Origin: Neoechinorhynchus agilis
Lineage: Eukaryota > Acanthocephala
Direction: 5' to 3'
NCBI GenBank assembly: GCA_051530055.1
Contig: CM121341.1
Location: forward strand, 9,610,001-9,674,000
Length of the DNA: 64,000 nucleotides
The position numbers and the translations under genes were made by a program. Shown piece by piece: positions 56,930 through 64,000 of the stretch; position 1 is the first letter of the stretch; each line of letters begins with the position of its first letter. The notes beneath the pieces were generated by a model that worked only from the letters and a program-made list of their open reading frames with translations, was not told the origin of the DNA and did not search any database.

Positions 56930-57930
56930 AACTTTACTCAATGCCTTTCAACAGCATGCAAGCTACGTAAGGAGTGTGTCCAGAAATCTGTCCACTAGCA
57001 AAACTCAAATCGGTCGCTTGCTGGAAGCGTTTCTTCGAAGCTCGGAGACAGAGATCTCAGAGGAGCAGTTCGCCTTTTATCATCAATGGACAGTCTCGCC
57101 AAAGATAACGAAGAAACTTTACGAACTCTTCGTTCCAAACATATGAGTGACGGCGGTCGGCAGTATTTCGTTAAATCCTCCTATTTCGGCACGATCCCTT
57201 ATGTTTTATCATCGAAATCAGAATTGAAGATGGCAATCTGCTCTTTTGCTAACGGGTCAGCTCAAGGGCTTGATGGGCTGCGGCCCCAACATGTGAAGGA
57301 TATGACTTTTCTTTCAGTAGGTTACGCTGCCCAGTCCCTTCAAGATGCATTGGCACGCCTAATCGACTAATTTGCAGGGGGGGTTGATTCCGAAAGCAAT
57401 TGACTTATTTTTCGGCACATCTTTGTGTGCCCTCGCAAAAAAGGAAGGTGGGATTTGTCCTATTGAACTTGGAACAACTCTACGCCGCTTAACAGCAATA
57501 TCTAGTGAACCGAACTCGATTGGCGGCAGTCTCTACAAGAAAATCGGTTGCTTGGCTCAACGCTATCCCAATCGCTTCTGTGGGTACCCTTCTCTCCGAC
57601 GAGACAGTAAGGAGTGCAGTGTCGCTGAGACCTGGGGTGCCGATGTGCACATCCCATCGCTGCCGTTGCGGAGCGACCGTGGAACCATCGGGACGCCATG
57701 GTCTCGTCTGTCGGCAATCAGGCGGAATGTACTCACGACACGTTAAAGTGAACGCAATTCTTAACCGTGCCCTGAATACTGTGAATGCACCCAACATCCT
57801 ACAGCCGAGCAATCTTTGCCGACTCGATGGCCGTAGACCGGACGGTGTCACAATATTTCCGTGGCGAGAAGGAAAATGCCTTCTCTGGGACGCCACGTTC
57901 GTGGGCACGCTCGCAGCCAGCAATTCGTAA
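56930..57930 (+). mobile_element. R2-like element, internally deleted copy of a second subfamily
   Basis: The 5' part encodes the pre-RT region (ANGSAQGLDGLRPQHVKDM, FFGTSLCALAKKEGGICPIE). At about 57500 it jumps directly to the C-terminal region (TRLAAVSTRKS, HRCRCG..HGLVCRQSGG, RRPDGVTIFPWREGK, WDATFVGT). The whole RT catalytic core is missing. Substitutions relative to the 26.2-kb copy show a separate lineage. VDT in the nuclease motif is VGT here. Frames shift in the 5' part. Confidence 0.8.
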
Positions 57931-58105
57931 AGAAGCCGAGTAACAACACAGAAAAATTTATAAACGTGCTTTTGTTTCCTTTATTTGACATCATACGAAA
58001 TTTATAGCTATTTTCTTATTTCATTAGTAAAAATCATGCACGTCTCATAATTTGCCAGCACTTTTAAGAAGTTTTGGTAAAAACTTAGACGGAGATCAAG
58101 ATAAA
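57931..58105. other. Short A+T-rich spacer
   Basis: No feature recognised between two R2-like fragments of opposite orientation. Confidence 0.4.
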
Positions 58106-58700
58106 TTAATCGAAATTGTTAATTACCTGTTTGAAGGAAGCCACCCTTTCCCTGATTGTTGATGTCAAAGACGCCCCAGAATCATCACTGGTGCAAAGGA
58201 CTAAGCGCCATGATGGCGCACAGTTCTTTTGGAGGCAATCGTTGAACAATCCCGTTAATGCTTTGGCGACCTGATATCTTGCACCCATTGGGATCCGTTT
58301 CAGGACGTTCCTGGGCAGAACCTCCAACGATTTCAGGTATCGAAATAGTCAGTGGTGATCTGAGAGGTCCCGGGCATAAACAGATCGGTTGATTGTGGCG
58401 GAGAACCAGAACCGCTACAACGGAGATCCCGGGGACCATGGGCAAACAAAACCCTCAGATTAATTAATTTGAAAGACTTACCGCAAACCGAACGCACACC
58501 AGTAGAGATGCGTGGAAGCCCGGCAGCGTTGGTCTTCTCAGGTTGAGCTTGATCGATAAGTTGCGCGTTCAAGGTGCCTGCGGCAGTAGCGTCGCTTGTA
58601 GGCGATATGAACGCGGTTCGCTGCTTATTTCCAGTCGAGATCTTTGAGAACTGAGCCTTCGAACTATCAGAATTTTCTGGCGGTTGCATTGATTGTTGGC
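58106..58700 (-). mobile_element. R2-like element, N-terminal fragment
   Basis: The minus strand encodes QPEKTNAAGLPRISTGV, a finger with its first Cys changed (RSVCGKS), FAHGPRDLRCSGSGSPPQ and, after a shift, LPRNVLKRIPMGAR. This parallels the N-terminal ORF at 28.6-29.3 kb. The 3' part of the element is absent. Confidence 0.8.
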
Positions 58701-58734
58701 CATTATTTGGTCATAGGTCCTTGAATTTCTGAAC

Positions 58735-60010
58735 ATGCAGCGCGCTTTTCAAATTGAGTATTGCGTCGCTTGTAAGTTTTTGTTTCGCAACGCTTTGGCT
58801 GTTGCTTTCTGGCAACGCGGTCTCGTTTGCCGAAAATCAGGAAGAAGGTTCTCACGCCATTCTGAGATCAATAGCGTAATTTCTCGGGCGTTGAGAACGG
58901 CGAACTTCCCCAACATATTGGAACCCGCCCATCTTTGTCGACCAGACGGTCGTCGAGCTGACGGAATTTCGGTCTTTCCGTGGCGGGAGGGCAAATGCCT
59001 TCTCTTCGACGCCACGTGTGTGGACACCCTCGCATTAAGCAATATTTCCTACTCTCTCGAAATCGCTGGAGGTGCAGCCAGTGCAGCGGAAGGGATGAAG
59101 GAAGGTACGAGAATAAAATGATTTAGCAAGGGCCCACTATTTTGTCCCCTTCGAAGTAGAGACGTATGGAGCGCTTGGCAGCTCGGCAAGCAATGCTGCT
59201 AGCGTTATAGCGACAGCCGAAGAAGGAGAGTTAAAAAAGGCCATCTCGTCTTTGCAAATGGTTCGGGTCACGGGCTTGACGGGCTAAGACCTCAGCACCT
59301 AAAGGACATGATGCCCTTTACAACTGGTGAAGCAGCTTTCTCTCTAGAAAGTGCGCTTTCTCGCGTTGTCAGCCGCCTGACAGAAGAGGACCTGAATCCC
59401 GTTGAAAAAGACCAATTTTTCGGAGACGCGTTTCGAAACTTTACTATGAGGAGTTCAGAGCCGTGCGTGATTCTTAAGTGTGATTTTCAGAATGCCATTA
59501 ACTCTCTCAATAGAGAAAGCATGTTCTGCGCAATTAGAGATCACTCACCAGAAGCCTTCCAGTATTTTCTTAATGCCTACGGGACCGCGACTCCTTTGCT
59601 TTTCGAAAAGAGGAGTGCAGCAAGGAGATCCTATCGGTCCAATAGAATTCTCCCTAATAGTAAATCCAATAGCGCACTCTCTCCATTCTAGCTTTAACGC
59701 TTGGTACTTGGATGACGCTACGCTCGGAGGTGGCCACTTCGTTTTACTGCACGATTTGGAGACGCTGATTAGGGATATCTCGAGAATGGACATTGAGCTC
59801 AATGCTGGAAAGTGTCAGCTCCTAGTATTAAATATCGAAGACGCCGCCAAAGTGAAGGAGCTAATGGATGGTTTCGAGGCCGTAGCTCCAGGTCTGAAAC
59901 TCGTAACTCCAGGGCAACTCAGCGTTTTTGATTCAAATGTTAAAGCTAAAATCGGCCATATTATACCGAAACTTTCTTTGCTGTGCGATAGGGTGAGCGC
60001 TCTCTCAAGG
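58735..60010 (+). mobile_element. Chimeric R2-like fragments joined head-to-tail
   Basis: 58800-59110 encodes the C-terminal finger/nuclease region ([39 protein letters not shown]). After a deleted tail ending ASVIATAEEGEL (near 59230) the sequence passes straight into the pre-RT and RT region (MMPFTTGEAAFSLES, KCDFQNAINSLNRES, AWYLDDATLGG), ending at 60010. The order is therefore 3' part before 5' part. Pro replaces Arg in the first nuclease motif RRPDG-to-RRADG change, hitting the catalytic PD. Frameshifts occur near 59610. Confidence 0.8.
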
Positions 60011-62300
60011 TAAAGACGAGGGTTTGCTTTTGAGAGGGTAAATGAAATGTGGGCATCCCATTTAAGGTTTTCTTGGAAAGTCAGGCCCAGTATTCGAAGA
60101 GAAGAGGAGCATTGTATGTGGAGAGGTGCGGGGATAAGATCGCGCTTGGAATTGTGGGGGACAAGCTCAATAGATTTGGATAAATTTAGGGAGAGGTTTA
60201 GGGTGGAGAGCGAGGAAATGAGATGGTTGATCTCGTCCATGGTTAGGTCATCTGCATAAAGAAAATATTTGGTAGGGGGAGTGAGGGGATGGAGGCCATT
60301 TCGAAAAATGTCAAAGAAGAGAAGGGAAAGTACGGCACCTTGGGGGACCCCTTTAAATATGGGCAGAGAAGAGGAACAATAAGTTCCACATTGGATATAT
60401 TGTTTGCGGTTGGAGAGAAAAGAGGAAATCCAAGCGAGTTGCCAAGATGGAGGCCCGAGGAAGCACATGATTGGAGGAGAAGAAAGTGATCGATCGACTC
60501 GAACGTCCTGGAAATATCCAGTTGCACGAGACGGACGTCGATGCTGGACTGGATTCTAAGTTGCGCACAAGCGTATCGTAAATGCAGAGGAGGGCATAAG
60601 AACAAGAGTAATTGGGACGGAAAGCGAATTGGGAAGGTTAGATGTTTTTGAGGAAGAATGGAAGTAGGCGGTGTTTAAAACATTTTTCTAAGATTTTAGA
60701 GAAAGGTGAGAGGATAGAGATGGGACGAAAGGATGTGGGGGAAATCGGTTTATCGTTTTTGGGTAGGGGGACGACACGGGCTTCCTTAAGACACGATGGG
60801 AAAGAGCCCAGTAGAAAGCTAAGGTTCGTTATGTGCGTTAGAGGATCGATAAGTTCCGGGATGATGAAACGAATGGCCCAATTTGGTATAGTCGAATTAG
60901 GAGAAGAATGGCGGGGCAGGCGTTTAAGGATCTCTAGGATTTCGAGAGGGAAAACTAAGAAACGACATGTAATGGACGGGTCAGAAAGTGAGAAGGAAGG
61001 TTGGGACAATGGATGGGAGGTTTGGGGAGGACAGGTTTTTATTCATGGAGTTAAGGATTGAGAGGAGATCAGATTTTGGGAGAGATGCGAAGGGGGTGGA
61101 TCTACCAAGACCAGTGACATTTTTTATTTCACGCCACCAGTTTCGATTTGGAACGGACAAGAGACGAGATGAGAGGAATAATTTGAGGGCTATACGGATG
61201 CGTTTTGTCAGCGTGGAGTGGGTGGAGGGTAAGCGGGATTACCTGACCGGAAAGCTTTGGTGACCTGGATTTGAAGGGTTTTTAGAAAGGGCGAGAACAA
61301 TGGAGGGTCGCGGTTCGAGATTCGCAATGTTTTGCGAGGAAAGGAGGCCTTCATCGCAGATTCTATTAGATTTAACAAAGAGCCCATTGAAATCGAGGGG
61401 TCGGGGCCAAAGATAGTAGAGCGGTTTTGCATGATAAGAGAATTGACACATACAGCAAAGGCGTGGATATGATGGTCACGTTTATCCCGGACAACGCAGG
61501 GTGCGGAAGAGGAACGTTTTTAAGGTGATGAGGGGGAGATAATGATGGAACAATGGTCAGACGAGGCAATCGGGGGGGAGTTTGGTAGTGCACGAGTATT
61601 GCCTGATGGTTGCGAAAATTTTATCAAGGCGGGAGGAGAAGCGTGTGGGGAAAGTAAACGAGTTGCGAGAGATGAGAGAGCGAGGACCGGATCGGCAATT
61701 TGTTAAAATTGCCCAATATTATGAAGTGATCTGAGGTGTTGAAGTGTGTTGGGGATGTTTGAGGAAGGAGGGCGATAAAGGCCAGCGATAGAAATCTCAC
61801 GTTTGCCATTGCGGAGGGGAGACGAAGTTGTATGTGTAGCCATTCAAGATCGTCTGAGATAAAAAGGTAGGGTGAAAAGCGATGATAAGGGAGAGAGGCT
61901 CGGGTGAAGATCGATATGCCTCCCCCGTTTCGGAAGTACCTTGTGAGGTGAAAAGCTTGAAAAGTTTGGAAGCAAGGCAGATAAGTTGCTATGGATGAGA
62001 CCAAGTTTCCGTAATTACAACGATGTCGGCGTTACAAGAAGAGGCCACTATATGGAGCTCATCCAGTTTTGGGATGAGGCTGCAGATGTTAGAATAAAAG
62101 ATTGTAGGAAAGGGATGTTTAGAAGGGACATGAGGGGTGGATACTGACGGAGAGGGTTGACGCTGCGCAGGAAGAGAAGGGATGGGAGCTGACCGATGGA
62201 GTAGTTTGGGGTAAGGGATTCGTGGGTGGACACTGTAGTAAGGGGTGATTTGGGTGTAGGGACCATAGGGGTGGAAACTGTGCATGCGGGATGAACTCGG
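60011..62300 (-). mobile_element. CR1/L2-like LINE, copy 2
   Basis: Same element as 29.6-32.3 kb, with long near-identical stretches. On the minus strand the endonuclease N-terminus (61989-62285, YSNICSLIPKLDELH), ITETW and GGISIF precede RT segments FRPISILSPFSKILEK (60638-61009) and KGVPQGAVLSLLFF with YADDLT (59815-60468). Several frameshifts and a deletion near 61735 make it inactive. The 3' end is cut by the R2-like fragment at 60010. Confidence 0.8.
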
Positions 62301-63002
62301 GGGGGAAGGGGATATTGGGAGTGGAAGAGGTGGTGGTAAGAGGTGAGGTAGTGTGCGCGTCCAAGGTATTTTTCGCTTCTGAGGGGCGAAACGAAAATTT
62401 CCAGATTTGGTAGGAGGATGAGAGGTGTTTAGGAGGAGTTAATTTACGAGGCGAGGGATGCTTAATGTAATCGTTGAAGGATGGTAGGGGTGTGTGCTTT
62501 TTACTAGAAAATCGAGGTACAGGAGAGAAAGTGGTAGGTTTTGTTGGGGTTAACGTTGAAAAGTAATCGTAGAAGGATGGGCGGGGTTTATGGTATTTTT
62601 AGGAGGTGGAGGATTTAGATGAGGTCGAGTAGGAAGGGGGATTCGGTTTTAATGGTGGTGCAGAGTGAGACTTAGAGTGCAGGGACGAGGGACAGCAAAG
62701 GGTGGGTGGACAGTATTTAAAGAGTGAAGCGAGGGCGAAGAGGAGGTTTGGGATGGGGAAACTGAAGATGAAAGGGGTTGGGCTTTAGGGGTTTGGGAGT
62801 GGTTAGTGTTTGAGTACTTTTTGGGAAGAGGGGAAATCGGAGAACACTGTTTGAGCAAGGCGGCAGTACAGAAACCAGAAATAAATGTCCGGCCTGCTGC
62901 CCAAGTATTTGTGACGAATATTTGAGTTATAGCCGGGCAATCGTCCATGTCACAGGGAACGAGCTTGGTGGTTGGGCGCTTTGGCCTCGGCATTGTTTGC
63001 AA
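62301..63002 (-). mobile_element. Likely 5' region / ORF1 remnant of the CR1-like element
   Basis: The minus strand carries Pro/Ser/Thr-rich open stretches (longest 62649-63002, 117 codons, with CDMDDC and ITQIFVTNTWAAGR). They lie directly upstream of the endonuclease ORF in the right orientation for ORF1. Composition alone supports coding, and no ORF1 domain could be identified. Confidence 0.4.
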
Positions 63003-63300
63003 GTGTTTATGACGTTAGATCGTGCGACTACGTTGATCGTGTGACGACGTTGATGCTCACAGATTTGTTTGCAATTGTTTACGACGTTAGATCTTGTGAC
63101 GGCGTTGATCGTGTGACAAAGAAAATATTCGATGATGTGTGACGACAACGAGAGAGAGAACGTTGAACGTTGACGATTGACGAGAGAGAGGACGAGAGAG
63201 AGGATAATCCGCGATATATTTTGTAGGTGGTAGATTCGTTGGCTGATCGCTATTGTGTTGATCGGGTCGTCGCCTGATTCGTTTTCTGGCCATATCAATA
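63003..63300. repeat. Short degenerate direct repeats
   Basis: 'gtttatgacgttagatcgtg' recurs as 'gtttacgacgttagatcttg' about 70 bp later, with 'gttgatcgtgtgac' three times, followed by GAGAGAGA runs. A related 'gtttgcaagtgtttaggacgtta' stands next to the 5' end of the R2-like element at 29.32 kb. Confidence 0.55.
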
Positions 63301-63359
63301 GCCCACTTAGGATATCCCGTTAACCGCGAGACCTTGATGATGTTATTCCTTTCATTGGA

Positions 63360-64000
63360 CTAAATTGAGTTGGACGAACAAATGTTCAGGGCTCTACGGA
63401 AATATGAACGTGCCACTTTTATCTGGTCCTGAATAGGTAGATGACTTGTCCATTCCGATCGTCCCCATGGTACCTTGGGTTTTCGATAAAGACTCGAAGT
63501 CACTGTTCCATCGTGATGTCGATTCACAAGGGCATCGAGGAAGGATATCGTACCGTCAGTACGTTCCTTAGTGATAGTCCATTGAATCCGCTCATCCTCT
63601 GCGTTCATCAAAGTTTCTAATACACCCGCGTCGACTCCTTGCTCAGTAATGATGAATACGTCGTCCACATAACGACGCCATCTTTTGATCGTCGGGTGTT
63701 TGCTGAGGAATTCGCGTTACCAGTTTTGCATGTATATATCGGCTATAACTGGGGCTAAAGGAAACCCATTGCCACGCCGTCTTTCTGATCGTAAAAGGGG
63801 TCATTGAACCGGAAAGAGGTCCTCGTGGTGCACCAATTCAGGACGCCGGACAATGCCTTTATATCCAATTTTGGTTCCGTGCAACGCTCGGCCAAGATCA
63901 TTGCAGTCATATCCCGCGCTTAAGCAAGGGGAATATTTGTGAACAAGAACACCACATCCGCCGTTAATAGACTTGTATTGCAAAGATTTTGTTGCAGAAT
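63360..64000 (-). mobile_element. Penelope-like element RT, 3' part, truncated by the window edge
   Basis: On the minus strand an MGFPLAPVIADIYMQNW-type motif B (near 63730-63780) is followed by KRWRRYVDDVFII (catalytic YVDD), GTISFLDALVNRHHDGT and SSLYRKP. These are hallmarks of Penelope-like reverse transcriptases. Frames break near 63720 and 63790. No GIY-YIG endonuclease part is visible in this window. It differs from the fragment at 40.5 kb. Confidence 0.8.

Noticed and set aside
62119-62364. Proline-rich minus-strand frame as a host gene
   Set aside because: It is the leader of the CR1-like endonuclease ORF in another frame.

Overview
The window looks like nuclear DNA of a nematode outside Caenorhabditis. 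The evidence is a perlecan/UNC-52 gene cut by very short introns (mostly 43-55 bp, acceptors ending TTTAG or TTTCAG). Unrelated genes also carry an acceptor-like TTTTAG or TTACAG 0-12 bases before their start codon, which fits spliced-leader trans-splicing. A VRK-type kinase and a VPS55/LEPROT protein, A+T-rich spacers and several non-LTR retroelement families agree with this. The species cannot be named from the sequence.

Layout. 1-2,800: repeats only (an R2-like scrap, a 312-bp terminal-inverted-repeat element, a 620-bp palindrome). 2,898-3,269: a VPS55/LEPROT membrane-trafficking gene. 3,270-7,364: A+T-rich spacer with one MITE. 7,365-24,571: a large extracellular-matrix locus. An 11-exon secreted LDLa/Ig gene is followed after 81 bp by a roughly 29-exon perlecan (unc-52) gene with LDLa, laminin-B/EGF and about two dozen Ig modules but no laminin-G domain. 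The phases allow both to be one locus with alternative first and last exons. 25,020-33,160: PEBP-like gene remnants, a copied piece of unc-52, an R2-like (restriction-like-endonuclease) retroelement and a CR1/L2-like retroelement. 34,500-38,950: two paralogous arginine-rich genes with UAP56-binding-like motifs flank a four-exon acidic gene of unknown function. 39,500-42,600: retroelement scraps (R2-like, Penelope-like, RTE-like) and a ~300-bp tandem array. 43,329-48,950: a divergent PEBP-like gene, an EF-hand gene and an orphan basic-tailed protein. 52,411-54,080: a strongly diverged histone-H3-fold gene (CenH3 candidate) behind a tandem array whose units resemble repeated exons. 54,845-56,511: a VRK kinase gene. 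56,930-64,000: a dense nest of R2-like, CR1-like and Penelope-like fragments.

Most likely to repay work are the divergent H3 gene with its repeated exon-like units, the alternative-start perlecan locus, the intron-bearing copy of a unc-52 segment beside a retroelement 3' end, and the small PEBP-like family with its duplicated flank. Exon joins were derived by hand from GT-AG and phase agreement, and no homology search was run.
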